Below the pieces are notes generated by a model. That model worked only from the letters and a program-made list of their open reading frames with translations, ran no database searches and was not told the origin of the DNA. Below, piece after piece: positions 26,201-41,200 of a stretch of 64,000 nucleotides of DNA; the first letter of the stretch is position 1, and each line of letters begins with the position of its first letter. The translations under genes and the position numbers were made by a program. The DNA is from Malurus cyaneus samueli (lineage: Eukaryota; Chordata; Aves; Passeriformes; Maluridae), in assembly GCA_009741485.1 (NCBI GenBank), contig CM019217.1:43683279-43747278 (forward strand), written 5' to 3'.

Positions 26201-29200
26201 AATTCTTCTAATGAGACAAGGAAAAAGAAGTCTGGCATGTAAAATGTTTCCTTTCATCTTTTGCCAGTTATGTAAACTTGATCTTAACTTGACTTGCAGC
26301 CCAGTTTGGTTTAATACAAGATAATCATTTTATATACAACTCTTCAAGACCAGAAAGAAAACAATTCTCAGAGGAACAGGAATCATCCTCTTGGCTCTGC
26401 TGTTCAGTTCCTTCACTAGTTTTGAACACCACACTTCACTAGTTTTGAACACCACACTGGTGAGGAGCTGGTAGTTGCTTCATCATGCCCTCTCTGCTTA
26501 GCCTAGTGCTATAACTGCTGCAACAGTTTTCTTAAGCAATTTCAGAGTACTTGACAGAGGAAGCCAGAACTGTTATCTGCCTTTTATAGGTGAGGAAAAT
26601 AAAGCACTGAGAAGTGAAAAGGAAGGTCATAGTCACCCATGTGATCTGTGGCATAGCCAGGAACAAAAGCCCCAAATCCTAAGGCCCAATCTGAGTCTTT
26701 ATCATTTACAGGACAATCCAGCCTTTTGTTTGAAGAAGTTTGTGTTTTGGTGCAACCTTGGAGTTTGTCCGCCTCTGCATTATGTAAGTTCTGCAGCCTT
26801 GAGAAAACAGAACTCTGTCATTGTTGCTGCCAGCAACTGAGGAAGGTGACACTTTTCTGCCTAACAGGGGAGGTTGCCAAGGGGAGTCAGTCCAGTGCTG
26901 TAATCAGGGAGATGCCTGGGCCTGGCTCCAGGGAAATTTGCCTTATGGCTCACATGACTATTAAAATTCCGCTAAGGGAGAGTAAGTGTAAGTAAATAAA
27001 GAAGGACGGGGACAACACCAAAACTAGTTAGATTAAACTCAAAACAGCACCCTAATAATGCTGACTTAACAGCTAGCAGGACACCTGTGTCCGAGGTCTT
27101 ACAAAATAACTTGCAGACCTTGGAAGGCAAATGCCATTATTCCTTTCTCTCTCTCTGTTACCTTTGCAAGCGCTCCCAATTTAATCTGACAATGCCCCTG
27201 TAAGAATTACCATTGCCAGCACACAAGAAATTACAAGGCTTTGCCCAGATTCCCACAGGCTAGATCTGTTATATCTATGTTTCAAATATATTTTATTTAA
27301 CCCCATTATAGAAAAATGCCTTGAGTAGGAAAGGGACCCACTCACCCCACAAGGATCATTGAGTCCAACTCCTAGTCCTGCACCACCATGCTCAATACAG
27401 GCCCCATGCCTTCATGGCATGGACTGTGCCCTATATCACAGCCTCACCCTTGGTGGACATGACCTCCCAACCCACAGTTCCCCCACGCCCTGTGCTCACC
27501 CCACCCACACCCCTCCTCCCCAGCACAGCTCTCCAGCGACACAGTGTGCAGCACAGGACCCCCTGAACCACTGCTGCACCAACACAGGACCCCACTCCCA
27601 TTAGAGCTGCACACACTGTGGCCCTGTGCCCTGTGCCCAGTGCCCATCCCGGGCTCCATCCCAGTGCTCCCCCTGCCCCGCTCCTTCCCTCCCCACACAC
27701 GTGCTCTGCCACCTGCCCTGTGCTCAGCTCCTGCACATCTATGCTTATGCCTACCCTCTGTATAAAAAAATACTTCTACAAACATTTGTTTATATTTCCT
27801 CTCATAAATATGGCTTATTGCATTCAATCTAAAAATAGCATTTAATATCACTGATGTTCCATCTCTCATTTAATCAGTCTATTCCCAAGAACTATGAAAT
27901 CTAACACATTATTTTATTAATCATACAAATATTGCCAACATTACACAGCTTTTGCAATCCAACAAAAACACTGCTTGAAAACAAAACTAGGCTTCACATC
28001 AGAGGGACTACATTAATAATTCATTTTTTTCAATACCTGTCTCCCTGCTGGTAGTATATCACACATACGGTCCTGGCTTCTCCAGAGCTTTTTCCTCCAG
28101 AGCTGGCACCATCCAAAATGCTGGATTTACAGCATATCTTAAGAAGGAAGGAAAACACACCCTCCATGTTCTGTGCCCAGTTCAAGCCAGTTCACATTAA
28201 AGATGTTAATAATTATTTAAAACACACTTAGAATACCCAGAGTATTTGAATTCTTAACTAAATTACATCTTTCTTTGGGGTCTGTTTTGGTGTTTTCATT
28301 TAATTTCATTTAAGGACTTCAGCCAAAACCAAGGTATGCCTGTGTAGCTGAACGTTTTCAAAATTACTTGACAAATAAAATTACATTCTCTCTGCAAATG
28401 CAATAATTTTTATTTTTTTTAAGACTTCCATTACATTTTAGTATTGTTTTATTTAGCTTCATCCACATCTGTACTTGATGTGGATGCTTCTAAAAACATA
28501 CACATCTGTTTCTCAGATGGAGGTCAGTGAGGACTATGTGAGCACCATTGCCTATTTGCATTTGTCACTTTGCAAAGACTGTTCAGAGGAAGGCCATTTC
28601 TTGGTGCGCAGGTGAGCAGCTCAGAACCTGAGCTTTTTGGTCATTAGGCCATAAAATTAGCCAAACAGGCCATTTCTCTCCAATGCAGGACTTCAGAACT
28701 AAGTACCTGCGGTAGAAATTTCCCTGCAGGTTCATGATCCTGAAGAGCAGTGAGTACTGCTAACCTCTGCCAGAGGTGGCTCTCTTTAGTGTGCATCATC
28801 ACTTGGTAACATGCATTCAGAGAACAGCACCAAATGGAGACAGCCTTTAATTCTTTGGAACTGCACCTGAACCCAAGTGAGATAAATATTGCACACTGGA
28901 AATCACCAGTGCAGTGTAGTAGCTGCCGTCTCATTTTACTCCCATTAAAGGGATCAGAGTTGCTATGAAAATATGAGGTGTGCTTTCCTCAGAATTTCTG
29001 ATTTCTGAAATCTACAACATCATTACTGTCTTTCAGTTTTTTCAGAGCACAACACACCACCTAAAATGTTCCTGTCTATACTGTAGCACTGGAAGAACAC
29101 CCTGGGTTACCCTTCCTGGCTTTTATTACCCACAGGATCATACATGAATTATACACTTTATTTGCTGATTAGTATGGAATAAAAGAGGAAGTCACCATCA

Positions 29201-32200
29201 GTCTGATACATTCTTTTTCTCCTCCATATGTTACTGAAGAGCTTCATGTACTCCCTGTAAGATTCTGTGTTTGTGTGTGTGCATACATATATCAGCTATC
29301 AGCTTGTGTGCACACACCCTCCTGTGCAACCGGAGTGCTAATGATGTGCAGGTTGCTAAGCTAGTCCAACTAGCCCTGCTGGCACCAGCTATCCTCCACC
29401 TTAAGTTATGGAATCTAAGCATCTAGTATCTAGACCTGCAAATGGAACATGTTGTTCCTGCTTGGTATGACATTAGTATTACCGCTGTGATCTCCTCCTA
29501 TTAATTACACAGTGTGGCTGTGTCAGGGGGTTGCACGTCACAGCAATGGAATTTAGACTAAGTTACAGCCAAACAATGTAACTTTGCATTCCTTTGTAAG
29601 ACAAAGAAAGCTCGGGAGAGTTCACATATTAACGCATACCTTAAATTTTCCATCTGATGAGAATATGCTAACCCATTTGTTATCATAGTCTGCAATAATG
29701 ATGTCACCACTGGGATGCACAGCCACTCCTGTTGGCCGCTGCAGCTGGCCAGGAGACCTTCCTCGTATGCCAAAACGGCTTTTGAACTGGCCATCATTGG
29801 AAAAGATCTGTAAAAGAAAACATTAATTTTAAAATTACATCCCCATATGACCATCACCTATTTCTTGGAGTTGAGATTTTAGCAAGTCACTAATGAACAC
29901 TACAGTCTGGAAGAGAGCTGGGAACAAGAACTACTTTCACACAGTCCATATTTGAAAGTGATACACCTAATTTAAGAAGCTTCCATCTGGACCCCAATTA
30001 AAAAAAATTCTCCACACTTACACGGTGCTGTTTCTTCAGTGATCTCAAAGTACTTCACAAACATTAGTGAATTAAGCTCTCAGGTGGGAGGAAACAGTAT
30101 TATTCCCTTACTAGAAATGAGGAAACTGAGGCACTGAGTGACTCAGCCACAGTCCAACACTAAGTCTGTAGAAAACACAGGAATATGTCCACTGGCTGTG
30201 TCCCCAAGCCAGGTAACTAGGGACTGAAGTGCCTCTTAAGTGGCTGCAAATTACAAAACATGAGGGTGCTGATGAATATTTGACTCTTCTCTTTGAAAAG
30301 GCCTGGAAATGAGTTCTCATGGCATGTGGCTTGCTGGTTCTCACATACAAGAACAAGCCACACACTGCTGCTGTGTTCATTGCTACCACATGGGCAGCCT
30401 GGAGAGCAATGACAAATTGTTAATGGTAAAAAAGATACATGGCAAGCAAAAGAAAAAATACAGCTTGATTTTCACACAGGTTACAGAAGCCAAGAAATTA
30501 TGAGTGTCAGGGGTGCTACCACAGAAAAGATTTGATCATGGTATCAGAAAGAGAAGTTAATTAAATAGACTAAAAGCCACTTGAAAATGACATCTACATG
30601 TTTATTTTTCTGTCTGAAATTCCTTAAGAAATTATATTTGTGGCACCTTGCCCTAGATTTACATTTAAAAACATTATATTTACAAAAAGGCATTCTTCCA
30701 GATTATTGCACAACTTATTTTTTCATTCTTTGCCAAACATCATAAGGAATGGAAGTAAACTGATTATATACTAAATACAGTATAGATCTGAAAAAGATAG
30801 CTGCAGGTCAAGAAGATGGAACATTAATGGATGGTAAGTTGAGCTTCCTTTGTATTTTCTGTATTTGCCTGAATTGTACAAAATGTGTCTTTCTGGGACT
30901 ACAAAAAAGGCAGAGGTGTTGGAGCAAGGAGAAAAACACTGAAAGTGGCATATCCTCATACCTGCACACACTGGTTATTACTGTCTGCTATTAATATTTT
31001 TCCATTTGTAGATGCAGCTACACCTTGAAGATTTGTAAATTCCCCTTTGTTTCTTCCTTTGGTGCCTAAAATGGAACACAAAGCACATAAGAAATCAGGT
31101 TAGACAGGGCTAATCAGTTAGGGCCCAAATGCCAACACATGCAATTACTACATTTCTGAACAAAGGATTTCTATTTTGAAGAGCTCTTCTCACTGCTACA
31201 ACTTCAAAGAACCCTGCCAGTAACAGATACACAATTCTACCTACAGGAAGGGATTGTTCAAGGGACTTCAGCAAGTGTGTCACCCAAGTGCCCATCAACG
31301 TTAATTGTCTCTTCGGTCTTCATAAATCAGGGTTCACAAATTGCCTCTTGCAGGAGGGAAGTAGTAAAAGGTTTTTATATAAGTGATAGACTTTTTTAAA
31401 CTGCAGATTTTTATTGTATTGAAAAGGCAATTAATGGACAGTACATGGGAACATAGACAGAGGCTTAGATAAGACATGGTTTTAGTACCACTAGTTAAAT
31501 CTCCTCTATGAAATCACGAAGTTGGGATAAAACGTGATAAAACTTTGGGATAAAACACCACTTTGCATGGTGCCATTTCAAGACAGGGAAGTTTCCCATT
31601 GCCTCATATACAATTTTCAGTCACAGGCTTCAAAAATTCCTCAGTAGGGAAATCCAAATGAAGCTGAATGAATGAGACTTTTGGGCCAATGAAGACCAGC
31701 ACCTGGAGACTGAATGCTTATGGAGAGACCTTGGATTGCTCTAATAAAGCAGTGTCCACACACAGAGGTCTCATTTTAACCCAGGATAAATGCACTCATG
31801 ATTTACATAGAACTGGAAGTCTTTTAACCAGTGGCTTAAGGTGGTAAGTTGCAAAATGTCAGTTTTTTTGCAGAAGTTCATTAAGTTTAGGTGGCTTTTT
31901 ACTTAAATGTTTGTTCTGAGACATTCCAAGGAGCTTCACAGAGCAAACTGTTGTCTTTAAAAGATCAGCCCCAAAGTGGCTGGTCCAAATTACACCTGGA
32001 ACACAGGAACAGGATCCAAATTCCTGATTTGTTTGTAAAGGAGACTCAGGAGTCTTTAGAAAAGACTGCAGTTATGATCTTGGATTCCAAGATTGTTTAT
32101 AATAAATGAAGGAATTCTTAAACAAAAAAAAACCCCACCAAACAACCACCAACTCTCAATAGCTCAATAAGCTGCCATTTCCAAGACTAGGATGCAGTGC

Positions 32201-35200
32201 ATTTTTCCTAGTGAAATATTTTTACAAGCATTCACTGGCTGTGTATCTGATATTAATTGGTTCCAATACATGATTTTGACTGAAAAACTTTTATTTAATT
32301 TTAGCCAGTCCAAAATATCTCAGAGCTCAGTGATTAAAACTGTTCTGACTGTGATGCCTAATAGAAGACATACATATCAGCTCTAATTTGTATTTAGCTT
32401 TCATCAGGGATGTGCATGCTCACAACAACCCTTTTTTCTACTGTGGTGATGGCTGTGGGATGCATATTTCCTGTCACTGGCTAATGAGTAACATTTAGTT
32501 TCTCTGCACTCAGTGCTGCAAGAATGTCCCTTTGTTTCAAGACTTATTTTTTTCAACTCCATCTGCTTCATCCTCTAAACACGGCAAATGTTTCTCAGTT
32601 TTTGTAGTGCAAGGGAAAAGTACACATTCAGGGAATAGTGAGTTACATACCAATTATATTACCCATACTTGAGCCATTTCTGTTTATTCTTTTAATAAGC
32701 AGTGCCTGAGGGATGCATGCAGCAATTTTTTTCCACCATATGCTAATGATAAGTTTCCTTTTTGCTTCTTAGCCAAAGAGAGTGGATGAAAAGGGACAAA
32801 CATTCCTTTTACTACTGAGAGTAAAGGGAAAACATTTGTTAGAAAAAAAAGGCATAAGCTAGAGCATCTGGAACTAACTAGCACAAACTTTATGGAACGT
32901 ATGCTCTTTAGCCTTAGAAAAATGTTCTTGAAAGTCAAGGAATTTTATTTTTAAAGATAAGAGAGACCTATATAAAAAGTTACTCAGAATGTTCTTCAGT
33001 GGAACCTTGTAAATATACATAAAAGAAAAAAACTGAAGAAATTACCCAGGAATACCATAGTCATGTTTCACAGGTTGTTTAAGAAATAGCAATTTATTTT
33101 GCACAGTGTGTAGAGGAAATTCAGCTCCCTGCAATGTCCTTGTACCCAGCACTTTGCATCTATTAAACCCATTACCTAGGTCCTAATTTGCATACAGGCC
33201 TTTACAGAGCCTCTGCTGCAATGGCAGGAATTTCTCTGCAGAAGAAAGCTTATTTCCTAATGTATGTTCAAGAGGAAATCAGATAACTTTGAACTTTCTG
33301 TTTTGAATAATTCACTATGCCAGCAAAGATCTGAAGCCAAGCACAGGTACTTCAGATGATGAGAGGAAAGCCAGTCGGAAAGTATGTCAGCCTCTGGAAA
33401 AGCAGGCTATTGCAACTGACTCTGCAATACCAAAGCTCCCCTCTGTAAGCAGAAATTCCTTCCTTATGAACATATCTGCCTAAGAGAGAGTCTTCAGCAA
33501 ATCTGTTACTGCAAGTTACCACACCCTTCTGTATCAAGGCATCCCATGTTTTGTCTTCTCTCTGTCATGGGCACTCACCCATCTCTCCTGGGCTGCCTTT
33601 CATTGCCCAGCCTTATCTCCCTCCTGTTCTGAGCTACGGCAGGGCTCGAAGGAGGAAAAGACAAAGATTTTACTGCAAGATGCTGGGGATTGCGAGAAAA
33701 CAGGAGAGATTTCAAAAGGGGAAGGCTGAACAGTGTTATTGGGAAGCAGATCTGTGGCCTGAAAAATATCTGGGATTACCTTTTTGTATACAGATAATAA
33801 TCAAATTTGTTTTAGCCCTATCTGACTCCTTCTGGTATGATTGAGCATGGCCTCACAAACCAATTAATTTGACTTTCAACAAAGAAACTACACATTTTCT
33901 GCTCAAGACGATTCTAGCGCACTAAGTGCTTTATAATTTCAATCTTCCACTACTGCACAATAGAGGGCATATTGAATCTCACCCAAAGAAGAAAGAAAAT
34001 AATCTAAAAGCCCATTAACAATCACAGGAGGCGTTAAAAATCACATCAGGTAACTATAAGAACGTGCTCTTCCTCAGAATCTGAACAAACTTATAAAGTA
34101 TATTTTCGATGCTCATAGTAAGAGGTGTGATTTTTTGCTTTCTAAGTTTTACTATTATGAATAATGACCCCCCTGCTTGCTAACCTAGATCCCCCAACTT
34201 CCTAAAACATGAATTAAAAACACATCAGTGCCACCAGCAGGAAGGGAATAGATTCAGAGAGACAAACTCAAACTGCAGAAGTATTATAGATTATTGGGAA
34301 GACTTTAGAGGTTTTGAGTGGCCATAACCTGTTGTGTAGGTACCATTTCTTTTTTACCTACAGCACTTCAAATAATTCTTGGGCTCACTCCTATGTGGTA
34401 TTGAAAAAAAGGGTAAAACTTAACAGCATGGAAATGTCTACATATATACTGCATAGACAGCCGTCAAGGAGATTTCTTGTTTCCTAGCTTCCTTTCTTTT
34501 TTCCTCAGAGTGCCAGAAGATATTTAGTCAAATCTTACACATTATGAGGATGTGATGCCCCCTCTCATAATAGATGCAGCTCAAACACAAAAGTCTCTCT
34601 AGTAAAACTGCACTAAATTGTTAACCCTATGTGCTCACTGTAAAAGAAATGGCAATCCTTCTAATCCAAGTTCCCACGTAAATCTAAGTTTTAAAATCAG
34701 TCAGCTGTTGAAGGCACACTGTTTGTAACCTTTAAGGAGGAATGAGTAATTCAGTAGGAACTCTGGCAGATATGCCCACACACTGTTAGCAGTGAAGATG
34801 GACCAACTTGTGTTGATTTGCTTTACATGGCATCTGTCCCTCAAAGCTTGGCCAAGAGCACCTCCAATCCTGACAGCAGAGCCCCTGTCACCACAGAAAG
34901 GTGTCCACATACCTAGGGGTAGGTGCACCTCTGCAGCTGTTCACAGCAGCCAAACCTCAAATAACGAGTCATATCCAACTCATATCAAGAGTTCTGCCCC
35001 CCTCATCCCATACAAGTATGACTGCAGTGCAATTCAATCAGGCCTGGCAAAATTTTACACTTACTGGGGCTGGCCTGCTGGAAAGCAGCTCTGTGGGGTA
35101 GGACCTGGGGATCTTGGTGGACAGCAAGCTGTCCCTGAACCAGCAGTGTGCCCTGGTGGCCAATGGGGCGTGTTAGGAAGAGCACTACCAGCAGGGCAAG

Positions 35201-38200
35201 GGAGGTGATCCTGTCCCTCTGCTCAGCCCTGGTGAGGTGCATCTGGAGTGCTGTGTTCAGTTCTGGGCTCCTCAGCACAAGAGAGACAGGGAGCTGTTGG
35301 AGCAGGTCCAGTGCAGGGTGACAAAGATGATTGAGGGACAGGAATATCTGTCTTACAAGGAAGGCTGAGGGAGCTGGGCCTGTTAAGCTTCCTAAAGAGA
35401 CAGCTGAGAGGGGACCTCATCAACATCTGTCAGTACCTGAAGGGAGGGTGCCAAGAGGATGGAGGCAGGCTCTGCTCAGTGGTGCAGAACAAGAGGGAAC
35501 AAGCAGAAACTGATACACAACTGGATATGAAGAACTTCTTCACTGTGCAGGTGACCAAGCACTGGAACAAATTGTCCAGAGAGGTTGTGAAGTCTCCCTC
35601 ACTAGAGATAGTCAGAAACCATCTGGACACAATGGTGTGCCATGTGCTCTAGGATGGCCCTGGTTGAGCAGGGAAGCTGACCAGATGACCCTCTGCGGTC
35701 CCTTCCAACCTTATTTCTTTTGCAATTCTGTGAAACCCCTGATCAAGAATCCCTTTGGTCCCTCTAAGACTGCTTTTTAAACTGCACTAAAGCTATTATT
35801 ACACAGCACTTGTTCGTAAGTTTTTATGTGGAGTAAATTCACAGTAAGGTTCCTGTTTGATTTCAGCACTGACAACAGGCCAGAAGATGACATTCACACC
35901 TAGTAAGGAGGCTGACAGAAGTTCTGTTACAGGCTTTTTTTTTTTTTTACACATTAATGTAACAGCTAAACTTAGATGCTCAGTTACATGACCGAACAGA
36001 CAACTTAACAGTCTGAGGAAAAGGAAAATTGAACTTTCTAGCAGAGGGCCAACTCTCCATCTGGCTGTATTTGATGTCAAATCCAAATATAAATAAATTA
36101 AGAGAAAAAAGAAGTTGAAGTGGGGAATAGCACCGCTACTGCTAAAGGGTGTCAAAGAACCCAGTCAAAAAAAGTGCCAAGAGAGAGAAAATACTAAGGC
36201 ACACAGCACAGCATGGCAGAGCTAGAACACAAGATGAGGTCCTGGACAGAGCAGCTGATGACAACCATGTCTCCTAAGGCTTCTTTGAAGGACATGGAAG
36301 AGATTTACCAAGGAAGGTGGAAGTGGCTGACATGGTGAACATCCCTTATCTCTGCTCAGAAAGGGTCTAAGGCACAAAAGCAAGGTAATGAAAGAAATAA
36401 TTTCCTCTCACTTTAGTGCTTCCTATCAGTTGGACAGGTAGTGAACCCATTGGGCAACAACTATTTTCTAGGTATCATAAGAACATTACTGTTTTCATTT
36501 GTATAGAATAAGGACATGCTACACAGATGTTGCATGGACACACTCTCAGAGATTACACATGCTCAAAAAAAAATAATAGGTTGAGGATATAAATTATTGA
36601 GAGAGAAAAGGAGAATGCAAGAAATACTCTGCTCTTGTGAATAATGAATTACATGAATCTGTGAATGTGCAGTCAATAATTTGACCTTGGAATGACTGAA
36701 GAGAACCATTGCCATTTTAAAAGCCACAAATAACGCAGAATTGGCAAAAGATACAATGCACACATCCCCGTCAACAAAATGTATGAATGCTGTATTAATG
36801 CTATCTCTTGTTAATACTAGCAGAACAATCCCCAGCTAGCAGCTGATCAATTTACTTGTGCACAAAAGCCATCCATCAGCATACATACAATAGCATACTC
36901 ATATTCTTGGATGCCCAGGGGCATATTACAATGTGGTTCTCCAACACAGCTGTATGAGCTTCTGGCAGCCCAAATAGAAGATTCATCTTGCTCAGCGTAA
37001 AATACAGATCCAGATTTGGCCAGAGCCACCAGAGGAATTCAACAATGGGTTCAAAACAGAGATACATGGTTGTGTTGAAGTGATAAACTTTACCTCATCA
37101 ACAAACAAACCAAACCTTAACTTTTCAAAGTGAGCTGACACTGGAAGTAAATGAATTCTGTGAAGGCAATCCTTGTGAAAATGTCAGACACTTTACCTGT
37201 CTCAGTAATTTTGCATATCTTGGAAGACTGTAAAACTCTAGAGCGTTACAGCTTTCAGACAATGCATACTTGGGCCCACAGAAACCCAAAGAAATATCTC
37301 TATGAAGGGTCATTCTGTGAAATGAGTGGCCCAAAACTGAGCATGAAATATTACTCTCAGCTCTGTTTTTCAATAAAATAGTGATCTATATACCCCAATT
37401 GTGGACATTCCAAAAGGTTTCATGGAGCAAAAGCTCTGAGACATGCACAGCTCTTGTTCTAATGGAATACATCTTCCTTTTTTGAGTGCTAAAGAAGGGG
37501 AGAAGGTAGAACTCGAAAGTAAGGCATGGGGTCATGGTTGCACAATGACAAAACTAAAAGGTACTTCACTTTTGGGAAAACATTTAAGATTTCTAGAATT
37601 TACGGTGTGTTGGAGAAAGTAGTTTTAAAAAAGAAATCATCTAACAAAAACCACCACTACCAACAAAAGCTGAACCAGAACAACACTACTATTTGGTAGT
37701 CAGCCTGAAACTGCTCACTAGAAGCAAAAGGTATGGAAGCAGAAATTACAAGCTGAAATTACTTTAATCCATACCAAAAGCTTTGTAATAAGAATATTCA
37801 CATTTTTTAAAATACCCCAAATCAAATGTATTAATTTCTCCACTGAAATCACAATTAAATATTTGCTGTAAACTATGTTTTAAGTGTATACTTTCAAAAT
37901 TTACATATAAATGGAAATTGAGAGGCCTAAAGCTGTTATCAGGTTGCTCTACTTACAGCTTTAGCTTTACGATAATTTAATTTTATAGTTCAGTTTCTCT
38001 GAATTATTTTTTAAGTATGTCAACAGGCAGCCAAGTCACCTACCTATTCGGAAGATCAAATCATCTTCAATGGGATTCTCTTTTCTTTTGCCTGTGCTGT
38101 ACATGCTCGCAGGTCTTTTCACAGCTTTCTGCTTCACATGACCACTGCCAGGAGACTTAACACGCCTCTTAACCCCTTCAGTGGTAGGGGACACATCTGC

Positions 38201-41200
38201 TGACCTGACCACTTTAAGTTTGAATGGGCTGCCCTTGATATGTTGATCATAAAGTCTCAGTGACAAAGTGAAGTCCCCTTCTTTCTGAACAGTATACAGA
38301 AATTCGTAAGTGCCATTTTTGTTGTCAAGTATTTCTCCGTCCGCCACGCTGCCGTCAGGCGTGCTCAGTTCAGCAGTGAGGTAAGCATTCCCGGATTTAC
38401 AGAGCTCCCCATCTTTGTCCTTGGTGGTGATGGTAACAGACATGGGCTGCCCGATCACTGTCTGCCTCAGCCCCTCACCAGTGGCCACTGTTTCAGAGGC
38501 GACAGCATTGGTGGTTAGAATGGTACCCAGGTTGTGAATGGATTTCTTCAGGCCTTCTGTCTCCACTATAAAGTCCAACTGATCGTTTTCACGAGGCTGC
38601 AGTGGGAAGTCCCGCTCGGCCAGTTCGTTCAGCTTGTCACTCATTTGCTTCTTCACCAGCAGCACTTCAGTTTCAGTGCCATGGTTGAGGGCTTGGGCTG
38701 TAAAGTTGCTGCAGCTTTTAATGCTTTCCTGTCCTTCTAGTAAGGTATCCAGCTGTGCCTGGAGGACCTGTGTGCGTTACCAAAAACCAGATTAGCATCA
38801 TGTTACGAGACCTGTCCTTGCAAGATGTAGTATCTAAAGGTCTTTGTAGGAACCAAATTTACAATGCCCTATTTTAGAGTTCAGTTTAAACTTTCATTTC
38901 AGAAAAAAGTACCATGCTGATTGCCAAAATGTATTTGGAATATAATACCGCAATATGAAAAGAATACCCTGGTTTGGGTATTCAAGACTTCACAGATCCA
39001 CTGTCATACTAGATTGAATTACTGCCCTACCTATTTTGTCTTTTCTTTTGTGTTTTTTTGGGGGGTTTGGGGGCTTTCTCGGTTGGTTTTTTTAGGGGCG
39101 TTTTGGTTTTTGGTGGATTTTTTTGTTTGTGAGCAGGTTTTTTGTTTGTTTGTTTTATTTTGTTTGGGGTTTTTGTTGTTTGATTTTTTTTTTAAACCCA
39201 GCAACAAATGCAGAAGCTTGAATCCTGCTCCATCTAACTCTCAGCAGTCACAGTTAACAAGATAGTTACTGGAAACTGAGTTGTGTTCACAGATGCAGAG
39301 ATATTTTGTAGTTATGAGGCCCATTAAGAGAGGCTGCGAGAAACATCTTGACTCTCTTTCTTCAGAGCCAAAGGAATCTGTGGGCTACTCCTCTATGGAG
39401 ATGGATAAGAAGGCCTCATGATGTGGATGCACATCTACCTTGAGGAAAAGTGGGATTCCTGAACTAAGTAAGTGAAGAAGGGAAAAATCTCCCTAGCAGA
39501 GGGTAAATTAATTCTTCCCTTTCAGCAGGCAGAAAACCAAAGCATACAGAATGGGTTGTGGATAGTGAAAAAAGTTGGACTGAGTAGCCTGAAATTTTGG
39601 TGGGCAGCAGTAACCACTCCATATTTAAGACTACGAAAGAGCTTCTATTATAGGGTCAGTTCTGGCCCTCAGTCTAAAATCCTTAAAACAGTATTGACCT
39701 CAAAATTGTTAGGTGTGGTCTGGGAACAAGGCTTACTTTTTTTTTTTAAACCAATTTTGCAATAAATTGGAAAAAGGATCCGATTATAACAACCTAGCAG
39801 AGAGATTAATGATAGTCAGAAAAACATTCCAGCCCCACACTCTCCACTGATAAAATCCCCAAATGAAAGGACCCAGTCACACATTCGGTATGTTTTTCCT
39901 ACAGAGAATGAGTAGGACACAGACATGACTGTGGATTAGAAAAGTTATTTTGTTGACCATCAGTGCAGAGTAAATATTTTTGAAACATTTCAATTCATTT
40001 TAAAGTAAACTCAGAGACTGGATGTACTTATTGTGATGAAATACTCTTCCCTTGCTGATACACACTATGTGATGATATTGGATTCTAAAAGCATTTTTTT
40101 CCAAATTTTCCCAAGCTTTAAGCTTTTCATGCACTGGAGAAAATCCAGGCTCATGTGTTACTGATATGGAAAAGTGATAACAAAACAAAATCTTTTGTAA
40201 TCAAAACAGAATGAACAAATTTCAAGACTACACTTCAATTTCAAATCCTCAGCTTTTCATGGTATACAGAAACTTCTCAGGATGCAACAAAAGGCATTTC
40301 TAATCTGTTTGGTCTTTGTTCAAGGACATAAGTTGTAAAAGAGAGAGCATAGCTAAGAAGGTCCCAGGATGACAAAATCCCAAATGCTTCAGGTAAGAGG
40401 CCACAAACTAAAAGGAAGACAATATGCAGCTATATTTTAAAAATCAATACTTTCTTAAGATAGTTTTCTTTCATTACAAAAATAGAAATATTAAATCCTA
40501 ACATAAATAATATTGTAAATGTACATAGAGTATTTTACACCTCACAGTCTTTCAGTCCACTGGACAACTGAAACTGAATTGCCAACTTTTTTTAGAAAAG
40601 TGTAGCCCTTTTATTTTTTCACTTTTCAAAAGTATATGATCAGAATGACTGATAATTTGAGTTTGAATTATTTTGCAGGACTACTCTGTATTCAAAAGTA
40701 AAATCCAGTTTCAATTGAGGTTTTTTTATACAAACAGGGTAGGTGCCTCTTTTACTTTTTTATGCGCAACTTCATAAAATTTTGATTCTCTAATGCACAA
40801 AGTAGTTACTAAATTAAATCTCTTTAAAAACAATAAGATAATTCAATATCGTGTTCTATCTAACACACAGAATATATTTCCCTGCTAAGGTTCATAACTG
40901 TGACATTTTGAATACATGGTGGCATCATGAATATATTTAAATGAACATGGGATCTAAGTCCAAATTATTGATGCTAAAACTTCTCTAAGCTGTTGCTTAG
41001 CTCGAAGATTACTAAATTCTGTGCCCCAATGATTTTGAGCTTCTTATGTTCTTAAAAGTATGTATCTTGCGCACATTTCCACAGGCTCAGCAGTTCAATA
41101 CTTTTCTAATGATGTTTTCAAGTCTATTATAGGTCTAGGAATACAACATTCCTCCACTTCAGACATCTGGAGATGCTCAAGCTGCTCAGTAATGGCACTC

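Larger units (their letters stand above)
22966..29639 (-). other. TRIM2: TRIM2 intron between NHL-3 and NHL-2 exons
   Basis: A 6.7-kb intron. It holds two CR1 fragments (about 24495 and 27325), an A25 run (25883-25907), a 23-bp tandem duplication (26411-26456), a MIR-like fragment (about 26535-26678) and a C-rich patch (about 27360-27740). Open frames over the C-rich patch on both strands are composition artefacts. Confidence 0.75.

Noticed and set aside
27359..27869. Several overlapping open frames on both strands
   Set aside because: The C-rich low-complexity patch lowers stop frequency on both strands. No frame shows a domain.
34792..35208. 138-codon plus-strand open frame overlapping the CR1 copy
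   Set aside because: The frame mixes unique sequence with a decayed CR1 fragment and does not follow the CR1 reverse-transcriptase reading frame. It is not a gene.
38921..39265. 114-codon plus-strand open frame rich in Phe, Trp, Gly and Val
   Set aside because: It is produced by the T/G low-complexity tract and has no protein character outside it.
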